From positions 1 to 36,281 of the IMG/VR virus record IMGVR_UViG_3300008216_000030: 36,281 nt of DNA; one strand, 5' to 3'. The translations under genes and the position numbers were made by a program. Shown here piece by piece: positions 22,516 to 29,431 of this stretch. The DNA is from a virus. Positions within the stretch are counted from its first letter, which is position 1; each line of letters starts with the position of its first letter. Under the pieces are notes generated by a model, which ran no database searches, was not told where the DNA came from, and saw only the letters and a program-made list of their open reading frames with translations.

Positions 22516-22854
22516 TTGCCCCCAGAAAAAGAAGCGGAAAACTCACCGGATATGCAGATCAGATATCTGGCCGATGGGACGACCATTCTGCCAGTTGTCA
22601 ACGACAAGCCAATCTATCCCGAGCTAGCTGCGAAGGTGGCGATTATGGATGATGTCTTGCGTGCGCTGGCATCGTTCAACCCTGATATCTTCGGCGGTGA
22701 TGCCGCTGACCAGATCAGGGGGCTGATTCATCACGCCCGTCATTTCTGTGATCTGTACGGCCTTGACTACTCCGATATTGATCGGATGGCGCACATGGCC
22801 TACTCGAAAGATCGTTGGGAAGGACACTTGAAATACGAAGGAGAAAAATCATGA
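22516..22854 (+). CDS. Unknown small protein with TTG start
   Basis: 112 residues. The start is TTG, six bases after AAGGAG; no ATG is available at this distance. Sequence QIRYLADGTTILPVVNDKPI then helices around IRGLIHHARHFCDLYGLDYS. No family recognised. It overlaps the next ATG as ATGA. A rare start codon with a strong SD often keeps a product at moderate level. Confidence 0.65.
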   Translation: MPPEKEAENSPDMQIRYLADGTTILPVVNDKPIYPELAAKVAIMDDVLRALASFNPDIFGGDAADQIRGLIHHARHFCDLYGLDYSDIDRMAHMAYSKDRWEGHLKYEGEKS

Positions 22855-23354
22855 ACTATGACGATATTAAGGTGATCGTTCACGCTGGCGAGATACCGCA
22901 CACGGCCATCGCCCCGGCCAACGACCACCCGCCACCGATCAGGGTAGTCGGTGCGCCAATCACTATGATCTACAAAAACGCCCAGACACCGTTGAAGGTG
23001 GAAGGCATAGGCTTTTTCAATATCACTCCTGATTTGTGTGCGCTTCACTCACAGCACACCGCTGAGAACGGCCTGAAGCTCCATGGCGACACCCCCAACG
23101 AAGTAATGAGGATTATATCGCCAGAGGGCAACGGCGTGCCGTGGCAGCTTCTGATGGCTACTTGGGCAGCACGCACCAGCCCCTACGATCTGGATCATCT
23201 GATCGGGCGCATTGATCTGACCCTGAAGGTGATCGATATGGGCGTTAAGCGTATTCAGTGGAGCCAACCCGAAGCAGGTCTGCATCCGGCATGGGCCTGT
23301 GAGCTTGGTGATTTCCTGATCCGTAAGGCCATGGAGGGCAAGATCGATGAATGA
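22851..23354 (+). CDS. Unknown protein
   Basis: 167 residues from the ATG at 22851, which overlaps the previous stop and has GAAGGAGA upstream. Beta-rich first half (IKVIVHAGEIPHTAIAPAND, then PLKVEGIGFFNIT) and helical second half (YDLDHLIGRIDLTLKVIDMG). No enzymatic motif visible. The stop overlaps the next gene by eight bases. Confidence 0.65.
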   Translation: MNYDDIKVIVHAGEIPHTAIAPANDHPPPIRVVGAPITMIYKNAQTPLKVEGIGFFNITPDLCALHSQHTAENGLKLHGDTPNEVMRIISPEGNGVPWQLLMATWAARTSPYDLDHLIGRIDLTLKVIDMGVKRIQWSQPEAGLHPAWACELGDFLIRKAMEGKIDE

Positions 23355-23793
23355 AATGAAATCGATAAGCCTCGCCGTTGAGGATGCTATCACCGAACAG
23401 CTTGACCAGCTTGAAAAACGGGACAAGTACCACCAGCGCAAGATCAAGGAACAGCGCAAGATCATTGAAGGCCTGAGAAGGCAAATCAAAGAGTTCACCG
23501 CATATGTCCATGGCGGGAAACAGCAGATCGACATGATCAAGCTGGCGCAGGTTGTTGGTGAGTTTGATCGCGAGACTCATCTGATAGAGATCATCAAGCT
23601 GGTCCCGTCGATCAGGCAGGATCTCTGTGAGAACCTTCAGTATCTGCTACCTTGGGCGCACCCCGGCTGGTCAGAGGAGATAACTGAGTTCAACGCTGAG
23701 AAATATGCACAGGCTTGTATCGTCCTGGAGGGCAAGATCATGGAAGCTGGAAAGGAGATTATTGATGGAAGCTCATCAAAAAAAGGATCGTAA
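23347..23793 (+). CDS. Coiled-coil protein
   Basis: 148 residues. Residues 10-55 form a charged helix with heptad pattern (ITEQLDQLEKRDKYHQRKIK), then a helical domain (IIKLVPSIRQDLCENLQYLL). Probably oligomeric. The C-terminus KEIIDG is encoded by the SD and start of the next gene. Confidence 0.65.
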   Translation: MNEMKSISLAVEDAITEQLDQLEKRDKYHQRKIKEQRKIIEGLRRQIKEFTAYVHGGKQQIDMIKLAQVVGEFDRETHLIEIIKLVPSIRQDLCENLQYLLPWAHPGWSEEITEFNAEKYAQACIVLEGKIMEAGKEIIDGSSSKKGS

Positions 23794-23935
23794 ATTTCCA
23801 AGTGAGAGACACGGCCTGAGTCTACGGCCCCGGTCAACAAGATGTACGGCCTGCGGGTTCCGTGTTCGTGGTAAGGATCATGCTGAAGGCGATCACCACA
23901 AAGGCCGTAAGCCCCGCCATGCTGCTCACGACTGA
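23765..23935 (+). CDS. Small zinc-finger-like protein
   Basis: 56 residues from the ATG at 23765 (SD AAAGGAG). A CxxC pair (CTACGF) is followed at about 12 residues by a His cluster (DHAEGDHHKGRKPRH), giving a possible CCHH zinc site. Highly basic otherwise. Such mini zinc fingers in phages bind nucleic acid or host polymerase subunits, but nothing here shows the partner. Terminator follows at once. Confidence 0.6.
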   Translation: MEAHQKKDRKFPSERHGLSLRPRSTRCTACGFRVRGKDHAEGDHHKGRKPRHAAHD

Positions 23936-23952
23936 GCTATACTTTTAGCTAA

Positions 23953-23980
23953 AACCCGCCTAGTCGCGGGTTTTTTTTTG
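23953..23980 (+). terminator. Rho-independent terminator
   Basis: AACCCGC and GCGGGTT pair around CTAGTC, followed by nine T. Confidence 0.9.
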
Positions 23981-23988
23981 TCTGTTAG

Positions 23989-24016
23989 TTGCCTGAGATT
24001 TTATCTGTGCGACAAT
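23989..24016 (+). promoter_or_regulatory. Candidate promoter of the AAA+/VWA-like operon
   Basis: TTGCCT (23989-23994), 16 bases, GACAAT (24011-24016), right after the terminator and 45 bases before the ATG at 24061. Weak -10, so moderate support. Confidence 0.4.
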
Positions 24017-24060
24017 CCGACTGTTTTCATTTCAACCCTGTCATCGGAAGGAGGTTTACC

Positions 24061-24753
24061 ATGCCCGATGATCGTTATGTGCTTCCACCCAAGGAACAAG
24101 CTGCCAAAGATCGTGTCTATGCGTACCTAAGCGTACACGCAGCCCCGATCATGGACATTCTTCATACCATGAGCTTGCGTGAGACTTATGAGAAGCTCAC
24201 CAGCACCCCGCAAGCAGCATCCATGGGGAAAATACTGTGGGTCGTCGCTGTGCGTGAGATATTTGACCAGACGCAGCCTGGAGGATCTTCACCAGTTGGC
24301 TCATGGGAGTCGATTGATCAGATGAGGATGATGGCAGCTTCTGACATTCGCTTGCAGGTTGCCGATTATGTTAGTGATATCTGGCGGGACGGGGAAGGCG
24401 TTGCCGTTGACTGTCGTAACGCCATGAACGAATTTATCACTCATGGCCTGCGGGAGATTGGTGTTGAAGGCGGCAGACCGCATTTCCTTACTGAATCTAT
24501 GGCTCAGTTGATGGAGGCTGCGATGGAGGGCCTGATCGTTGCACATGAATGTTGGGGCACTGACGGCCTGAACCCTGACGCACAACGGCTGCGGGATGCG
24601 CTTGAGGAAAACGCCGAAGCCTTTGAGCCTCACAATCTGTGGAAGAAGGATGATAAGGAAACTATTGTCAACGGCACAAAGAGTGTCGTCGCTAATTTTG
24701 AAAAGATGATCGTAGGCTTCAGGAAGGAGGTCGAAGATGGACAAGGTAACTAA
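24061..24753 (+). CDS. Helical unknown protein, first gene of the AAA+/VWA-like unit
   Basis: 230 residues with SD GGAAGGAGG. Mostly helical (VYAYLSVHAAPIMDILHTMS; MAQLMEAAMEGLIVAHECWG), no signal peptide, no catalytic motif. It is cotranscribed with and overlaps by 17 bases the AAA+ gene, so it may be an adaptor or substrate of that complex (inference). Its tail KEVEDGQGN is encoded by the SD/start region of the AAA+ gene. Confidence 0.65.
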   Translation: MPDDRYVLPPKEQAAKDRVYAYLSVHAAPIMDILHTMSLRETYEKLTSTPQAASMGKILWVVAVREIFDQTQPGGSSPVGSWESIDQMRMMAASDIRLQVADYVSDIWRDGEGVAVDCRNAMNEFITHGLREIGVEGGRPHFLTESMAQLMEAAMEGLIVAHECWGTDGLNPDAQRLRDALEENAEAFEPHNLWKKDDKETIVNGTKSVVANFEKMIVGFRKEVEDGQGN

Positions 24754-25945
24754 GCTGTTTGATCGTGATGTGTTGGCTGTTTCGGATACTTCTGAGACGG
24801 CAAAGAATGACAGTCCCTGTCCCGTTTGCGTGCTTCGCAAGAAGGACGGTGAAAGTTTGGTTGTTGGCATCGAGTCTGGTGAGCATGAGGTTAAAAAGGT
24901 TATGCTCAGAGGCCGTACAAGGGCCACATGGGTACACGAAAAGTGTACTGCGTTCCTGGAGGTTGCCGACGATGTCAAGAATGAGCAAGCTGCTCAGGGT
25001 GATGCTGATCTGGGCTTGAAGGAGTCTCCGAAGAGCCTTGATGGTGTGATCGCTACTATCGCCAAATTTGAGGGCCGTAAGGCTGCGTATCAGGCCGTCA
25101 TGGATATCGGCCCCGGTGAGCTTCATGTACACCAAGGCGATGGAGCCAAAGCTATCGTCAAGGGCGCAAAACATGAGTGTTTTGAGCAGGCCGTTACGCT
25201 GGCCGTTAATCGTGAGCCTATCTTTCTCATCGGGCCTACTGGATCGGGAAAGAGCTACATGGCGCGACAGGTCGCACAGGCCACCCTCAGGCGTAGCGGT
25301 GAAGAGCTTCCATATTCGGAAGTACCTTGTTCGGCTGGTATCAGTGAAGGTCATTTGATGGGCAAGCTGCTGCCGACTGGCGAACAGGGGTCTTTCGAGT
25401 TTCATCATGCTGCGCTGTCTGGTGCGTATGGTGGTGGTGGCTTCTGCACCCTTGAAGAGATCGACGGCTGCGATCCGAACACCCTGCTCTGTGTCAATTC
25501 GGCACTGGCCGGGGAAGAGATGGCCTTGCCGAATAACCCCACCGAAAAGGTTGTTGATCGGCATGAAGATTTCGTGCTGTGCCTGATCGGGAATACTTGG
25601 GGCATGGGTGCTGATCGTATGTATGTAGGTCGCGCTCAGCTTGATTTTGCTTTCCTTGACAGGTTCGCCCTGAATGTCATCGAGATTGGCTATGATAGGA
25701 AGCTGGAGCAGGTCTTGTGTCCAGATCAGGACATTCTTAATATGCTCTGGAAGTGGCGTGAGCGTATCTCTGACAACAAGCTCAGGCGCATCGTCAGCAC
25801 TCGGACAATCGCTAAGTGGTACAGGTATCAGCATGAGCTTGAGATGGATGCTCAGTATCTGTTGTCTGCGTATTTTGGTGGCTGGAGTGAGGATGAGCGC
25901 AACCTTGTCGAGCATGGAAAGAAGGAGGATGATGGAGATGAGTGA
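24737..25945 (+). CDS. MoxR/CobS-type AAA+ ATPase with N-terminal zinc motif
   Basis: 402 residues. The N-terminal part carries a possible zinc site (C28xxC31, H67xxC70). The AAA+ core has Walker A GPTGSGKS (166-173), Walker B FCTLEEID (236-243), sensor-1 Asn in LIGNTWG (N286) and an arginine-finger-like FLDRF (R309). The order, with a GISEGHLMG insert after strand 2 and LDFAFLDRF, fits the CobS/MoxR branch, which works with VWA-domain partners to remodel proteins or insert metals. CobS-like genes occur in other phages, where a role in cobalamin synthesis is unproven. Acidic tail KKEDDGDE. Confidence 0.8.
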   Translation: MDKVTKLFDRDVLAVSDTSETAKNDSPCPVCVLRKKDGESLVVGIESGEHEVKKVMLRGRTRATWVHEKCTAFLEVADDVKNEQAAQGDADLGLKESPKSLDGVIATIAKFEGRKAAYQAVMDIGPGELHVHQGDGAKAIVKGAKHECFEQAVTLAVNREPIFLIGPTGSGKSYMARQVAQATLRRSGEELPYSEVPCSAGISEGHLMGKLLPTGEQGSFEFHHAALSGAYGGGGFCTLEEIDGCDPNTLLCVNSALAGEEMALPNNPTEKVVDRHEDFVLCLIGNTWGMGADRMYVGRAQLDFAFLDRFALNVIEIGYDRKLEQVLCPDQDILNMLWKWRERISDNKLRRIVSTRTIAKWYRYQHELEMDAQYLLSAYFGGWSEDERNLVEHGKKEDDGDE

Positions 25946-26936
25946 GCTTGTAACAGTGTTCACAGGTAAGGCGATTCAGAAGCGGTTTGCCCCCGATAAA
26001 TATTCGGGGGAGGCCGCTGACGGGTATGATGCCTCAGGCCAAACGCAAGAGATCATACTGCACCAATTCGACAGCGTTGCCGAAGAGCTTGTATATGCAA
26101 GGGCAGCTATAGCAGCAGGCTACAATCCCTACAATGGGGGTGAGAGCGTTGCCGACCAGCCTCATGACAAGATAGGCCGTAGCGATCTCAAGACTTGGGA
26201 GGATGCCTTCAGAGCAGCCTCAGAGCGATGGGATGAGGGCAACAAGATTTTCCACAAGTGTATGATTGAGGTGAAAAATGAGCCGTTGCCTACTCCCAAA
26301 AGTAACAGACGCAGGCCGATATTTAGTCCATGGGAGGGGGATGAGATTGATCGTGATCGTCTCTACTCTGGGCAGGATTATTGGCGCGGGACCAGCAAGC
26401 GTCTGCTAACTCAATCCAATACGATTTGTATAATTGTCAACTCGTCATCACCCTGGAATCGGCAAGGTGAGGAGATCATGTGGCGGGGCGTAGCCGGGAC
26501 GCTCATCACTGACAAGCTGGAGGAAGCTGGCTACAGGTGTGAGCTTTGGTCGGGCCGTCTGGGTACTGATGTCAATTACAAGGACGGGTCTGGGGAGGAT
26601 GTTGATGTCTACCAGTCAACCATGCTTAAGGACGCTTCACAGCCCCTCAACTGGCCTATCATGATCAACGCCATGACAGGCTGGTACTACAGGTGTGTGG
26701 CGTGGGTGAGCTTCTACCACAAGGGTTATACGAGCCACAGCAACCTTGGGTATCCTATCCATAACATAGAGCCGTGGATGGCCTCTGTACTGCTCAGGAA
26801 GGACTTAGACCTTACTAAGACCATGCTTGAGCAGGGGATCGTTGTTGTGGAGGATTTTTGGGACCGGGAGACTGCTTTGAAGAAGGTTACTGAGATCCTT
26901 CAGCAGTTCACTGGCGAAGAGCTTTACGCTGTCTAA
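25938..26936 (+). CDS. VWA-like partner of the AAA+ ATPase (degenerate metal site)
   Basis: 332 residues from the ATG at 25938, nine bases after AAGGAGG; two earlier in-frame ATG (25929, 25932) are too close to it. Residues 160-205 (ICIIVNSSSPW, then helix GEEIMWRGVAGTLITDKLEE, then CELWSG) follow the first strand, MIDAS loop, helix and second strand of von Willebrand factor A domains. The DxSxS motif is replaced by NSSSP, so metal binding is doubtful. The N-terminal 120 residues are unassigned. Position after a MoxR/CobS-type ATPase supports a CobT/VWA-like role. The gene ends before a strong terminator. Confidence 0.6.
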   Translation: MSELVTVFTGKAIQKRFAPDKYSGEAADGYDASGQTQEIILHQFDSVAEELVYARAAIAAGYNPYNGGESVADQPHDKIGRSDLKTWEDAFRAASERWDEGNKIFHKCMIEVKNEPLPTPKSNRRRPIFSPWEGDEIDRDRLYSGQDYWRGTSKRLLTQSNTICIIVNSSSPWNRQGEEIMWRGVAGTLITDKLEEAGYRCELWSGRLGTDVNYKDGSGEDVDVYQSTMLKDASQPLNWPIMINAMTGWYYRCVAWVSFYHKGYTSHSNLGYPIHNIEPWMASVLLRKDLDLTKTMLEQGIVVVEDFWDRETALKKVTEILQQFTGEELYAV

Positions 26937-26942
26937 TTTACC

Positions 26943-26997
26943 TCTTTCCAGAGTCGGGGCGCGTATCGCCCCGGCTTTTTGGAAAGATTTTTTTTGC
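26943..26997 (+). terminator. Strong two-tier rho-independent terminator
   Basis: Inner stem CGGGGCG/CGCCCCG around CGTAT with a GCTTTTT tail, enclosed by an outer stem TCTTTCC/GGAAAGA that is followed by eight T. It closes the AAA+ operon. Confidence 0.9.
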
Positions 26998-27034
26998 AGT
27001 ATGGGAAAGAGGATCAGCCCGAAAGGAGAATTTT

Positions 27035-27109
27035 ATGGGCGTGATCATGTTTTTAGTCGGAACTGGTTTAGTTATCACCGCAATATTTGTTATGGGACGG
27101 GAGATGTAA
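27035..27109 (+). CDS. 24-residue membrane micropeptide
   Basis: ATG at 27035 after a good AAAGGAG; TAA at 27107-27109 overlaps the next ATG (TAATG). MGVIMFLVGTGLVITAIFVM is one hydrophobic stretch followed by GREM, a minimal transmembrane peptide with the positive charge on the C-terminal side. SD and coupling to the next gene support translation. Confidence 0.65.
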   Translation: MGVIMFLVGTGLVITAIFVMGREM

Positions 27110-27282
27110 TGAGTAAGAAGAAAGTAATCAAGGCCATCTGCGTAGAGGACAAAGAGGACTCCACCAGCTACGAGATCGAGTTGCCGCTGGTAACTCGGCA
27201 CATGACGAAATCGGTGCTTGAGATCACTGTTGAGGTTCGGGTCGTGAAGGCCGATGCTGAAGATGAAAAAGCACCGTTCTAA
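27109..27282 (+). CDS. Small unknown protein coupled to the membrane peptide
   Basis: 57 residues sharing one base with the previous stop. Beta-like strands alternate (VIKAICVEDKEDSTSYEIEL; SVLEITVEVRVVKADA) with an acidic tail. No family recognised. A GGGGTAAAA/TTTTTACCCC hairpin with TAGTTTT (27306-27334) follows and may terminate the unit. Confidence 0.6.
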   Translation: MSKKKVIKAICVEDKEDSTSYEIELPLVTRHMTKSVLEITVEVRVVKADAEDEKAPF

Positions 27283-27305
27283 CTGTCGCCCGGAGGATTT
27301 GTACT

Positions 27306-27334
27306 GGGGTAAAATTATTTTTACCCCGGTAGTT
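27306..27334 (+). terminator. Probable terminator
   Basis: GGGGTAAAA and TTTTACCCC form a stem around a short AT loop. The T-tail is broken (GGTAGTTTT), so efficiency is uncertain. Confidence 0.55.
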
Positions 27335-27364
27335 TTACTAACTCTTATAGGAAGGATATAGAAA

Positions 27365-27907
27365 ATGGCAGGACCAGAAGCGTACAGCGTTGAGAAGCTG
27401 TTAAGCTCGTTGAAGGAGGTGGCGCAGGCCACACAGGACAAAGCCGATAGTCTCTACAGTCAAGGTGAGACTGCTGATATCGCTATACACCAGTGTATAT
27501 CTCAGATCTCTGATATCCGTGAGAGCTTTGACCGGGAGATCCTTGGTGGCCTATTGTCGGCCATGACGGATATCGAAAGCAGCCTGGAGTCGGATGTACA
27601 AGACGAGATCCAAGGGACTATCGATACAGCCCAAGAGATACAGGAGGAAGTTGAGGAAATGAAGCTGAAGCTGGAACGGCTGAGGCTCGGTGTCTTAGGT
27701 CGTCTTAACAATGTCATAGATTATCTGGAGGGCGTAGCGCATGAAGATCCGAACATAGCCGGGGCTTTCAAAGCCGATATAAAGCGTTTGGACTCAGCCA
27801 AGATCGATGCGTGGGAGGTCCATGACATCGTTGCTGAGACTGACGCTAAGCGTAAGACGCTGGTAAATGATTTAAAGGAGGCTACTGATGGCAAGATGGG
27901 CAGCTAA
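27365..27907 (+). CDS. Long coiled-coil protein
   Basis: 180 residues, almost entirely helical with heptads (ISDIRESFDREILGGLLSAM; EEVEEMKLKLERLRLGVLGR). AGGAAGGAT precedes the ATG. Could be a structural spacer or a regulator; no domain recognised. It overlaps the next gene by 20 bases. Confidence 0.65.
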   Translation: MAGPEAYSVEKLLSSLKEVAQATQDKADSLYSQGETADIAIHQCISQISDIRESFDREILGGLLSAMTDIESSLESDVQDEIQGTIDTAQEIQEEVEEMKLKLERLRLGVLGRLNNVIDYLEGVAHEDPNIAGAFKADIKRLDSAKIDAWEVHDIVAETDAKRKTLVNDLKEATDGKMGS

Positions 27908-28142
27908 ACTCGATGAGGCGATTATCATTGATGACAAGGGCTTGCGCTCGTTGCTTAAGGGCGAGACGGGTCCAGAGGACTTCTGCGAAGCTCTGTGCCT
28001 GAGGTTTGAAGAAGAGGTGAAGCGGCAGTTAGAAGCTGGTGTACCGCTGATGGTGGAGCTTGCCCCTATGCGTAAGGCCGATCCCGGTCATGTCGAAGAT
28101 AAGAAAGCAAAGAAGATCTACGGCATGACTGGTGGTATGTAA
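27888..28142 (+). CDS. Small unknown protein
   Basis: 84 residues with AAAGGAGG before the ATG. Acidic first half with helix DFCEALCLRFEEEVKRQLEA, basic end (DKKAKKIYGMTGGM). No family recognised. A terminator follows. Confidence 0.65.
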   Translation: MARWAAKLDEAIIIDDKGLRSLLKGETGPEDFCEALCLRFEEEVKRQLEAGVPLMVELAPMRKADPGHVEDKKAKKIYGMTGGM

Positions 28143-28152
28143 TCCTGTAACC

Positions 28153-28189
28153 GTGGGGGCCGGGCAGATCCTGGTTCCCCACTTTTTTT
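28153..28189 (+). terminator. Rho-independent terminator
   Basis: GTGGGG-CC-G pairs with C-GG-CCCCAC around GCAGAT, followed by seven T. Confidence 0.85.
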
Positions 28190-28209
28190 CTCAAAGAAGG
28201 AGTCTATAT

Positions 28210-28674
28210 ATGTCTAAGAAAAAGAAACAGAAAAGCCCGCGCTCGGGCAAGGCAGCGAAGGTCATGAGCTTCAAGGATGCGGGGAAAGCCCTGAAGGATT
28301 GCCCTAAGGATATACTGACCGTTATGGAGGATCAATTCGTTGAGGACTTCAACGATAAGCTCTTTCCGCTGGTGGTTGCCCGTACTACGGATGCTGTAAT
28401 GGATGTGGTCATGCCAGCACTGGAGAAAACCTTCGATGATCAGAACGAGTTCGTTCAGAAGCTGATCGCTGAGAGTTTAGAGAAAGCCTATATCCATTTA
28501 TTAAATCACTCGGTTGCTGACCGGGAACAGGCCGTTAAAGATCTCGATGGGGCTGCTAAGGAAGCGTTACTGGCCGATGAGATTAGTGAGATGGTCAAAG
28601 AGATGGAAGAGACTGGGGTTCGCCCTGACGGAACACCCTATAAAAAGGAGGCCGACGATGGCAACGAAAGCTAA
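28210..28674 (+). CDS. Unknown helical protein, first of an overlapping gene chain
   Basis: 154 residues with SD AAGGAG. Lys-rich N-terminus (MSKKKKQKSPRSGKAAKVMS), then a helical acidic domain (FNDKLFPLVVARTTDAVMDV). The tail KKEADDGNES is encoded by the SD and start of the next gene (17-base overlap). Function unknown. Confidence 0.65.
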   Translation: MSKKKKQKSPRSGKAAKVMSFKDAGKALKDCPKDILTVMEDQFVEDFNDKLFPLVVARTTDAVMDVVMPALEKTFDDQNEFVQKLIAESLEKAYIHLLNHSVADREQAVKDLDGAAKEALLADEISEMVKEMEETGVRPDGTPYKKEADDGNES

Positions 28675-28828
28675 GATCGTGGAAGGTATCCGCGCTGTAG
28701 TAAATGATTTAATGCTGGCTGATTATGATGATTACAGCCTGCCTGCGCCAGTCGCTAAGGCGGTCAATGATTTAATGAGCTTATTACCAGCGATTAAGAA
28801 GGAGGACGACGATGGCGAAGGCAACTGA
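28658..28828 (+). CDS. Small protein with a repeated VNDLM helix
   Basis: 56 residues from the ATG at 28658 (AAGGAGG upstream). VVNDLMLADY and AVNDLMSLLP are near-repeats, also similar in DNA. Tail KKEDDDGEGN. A 17-base overlap leads to the next gene. Function unknown. Confidence 0.6.
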   Translation: MATKAKIVEGIRAVVNDLMLADYDDYSLPAPVAKAVNDLMSLLPAIKKEDDDGEGN

Positions 28829-29033
28829 AATGACAGCCGATGAGGTTCTGCTGTTGTACCATGACCATATAGAGACGATTAAAGAGCAGCTAAGGGGGAT
28901 GCTCAAGACTCACCGACCAGCGGAGGGCTACCGCAGCACCACGCTGGAGACCGATCTATTGTCCGATATATCCTATTACTCTGAAACGCTACGGCCCTGG
29001 GATGAAGGGGAGGACGATGATGCTGTTGAATAG
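28812..29033 (+). CDS. Small unknown protein in the overlapping chain
   Basis: 73 residues with AAGGAGG before the ATG. Helical (MTADEVLLLYHDHIETIKEQ), acidic end (EGEDDDAVE) encoded by the start region of the next gene, 14-base overlap. No family recognised. Confidence 0.65.
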   Translation: MAKATEMTADEVLLLYHDHIETIKEQLRGMLKTHRPAEGYRSTTLETDLLSDISYYSETLRPWDEGEDDDAVE

Positions 29034-29253
29034 AGACGATATTGCTTTGATACTCAGCGGTCATTTGAGGTCCGATGATGTTATGTACGAGCTTGAACAC
29101 TTTATATCTGTACAGGCTGGTGGATACACTCAGGAGGAGGCGGATGAGGCCATGGATTCTTTCAACGACATAATAGATTCTATAGCCGATAAGATAGTTT
29201 CCTCGATGATCCAGAAGGCGTTAGCGGTGGAGGACGACGATGGCGATGTATAG
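29020..29253 (+). CDS. Small unknown protein in the overlapping chain
   Basis: 77 residues from the second of two adjacent ATG (29017, 29020); the second has the SD distance used at the other junctions. Helical, acidic (DDVMYELEHFISVQAGGYTQ; SFNDIIDSIADKIVSSMIQK). Tail VEDDDGDV, 14-base overlap with the next gene. Confidence 0.65.
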   Translation: MLLNRDDIALILSGHLRSDDVMYELEHFISVQAGGYTQEEADEAMDSFNDIIDSIADKIVSSMIQKALAVEDDDGDV

Positions 29254-29431
29254 TCATGTATTTGAGATAGCGTTCACGGTTGAGACTGACATTGAAGATC
29301 CCGATAAGATAGATAGTCAACTGCTGGTGCAGGCTCTATTGCACCGTATATTTAGGCTGCTGGAGGCTGGCGAGTTCGCTCCCGGCGATGCAGTAAACCC
29401 CATTGATAGTTCTAAGGAGGACGAACAATGA
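29240..29431 (+). CDS. Small unknown protein in the overlapping chain
   Basis: 63 residues, GGAGG before the ATG. Beta strand start (YSHVFEIAFTVETDIEDPDK), then a helix (QLLVQALLHRIFRLLEAGEF). Ends SKEDEQ, encoded by the SD of the nuclease gene, with an ATGA overlap. Confidence 0.6.
   Translation: MAMYSHVFEIAFTVETDIEDPDKIDSQLLVQALLHRIFRLLEAGEFAPGDAVNPIDSSKEDEQ

Noticed and set aside
24719-25963. Long minus-strand frame opposite the AAA+ gene
   Set aside because: The plus strand encodes a complete AAA+ protein with all motifs; the minus frame is a shadow with no SD.
25987-26015. CCCCCGATAAATATTCGGGGG-like palindrome in the VWA-like gene, resembling the palindrome at 7073-7086
   Set aside because: It lies inside a coding region, is imperfect and shares only the TATTCGG core with the other site.
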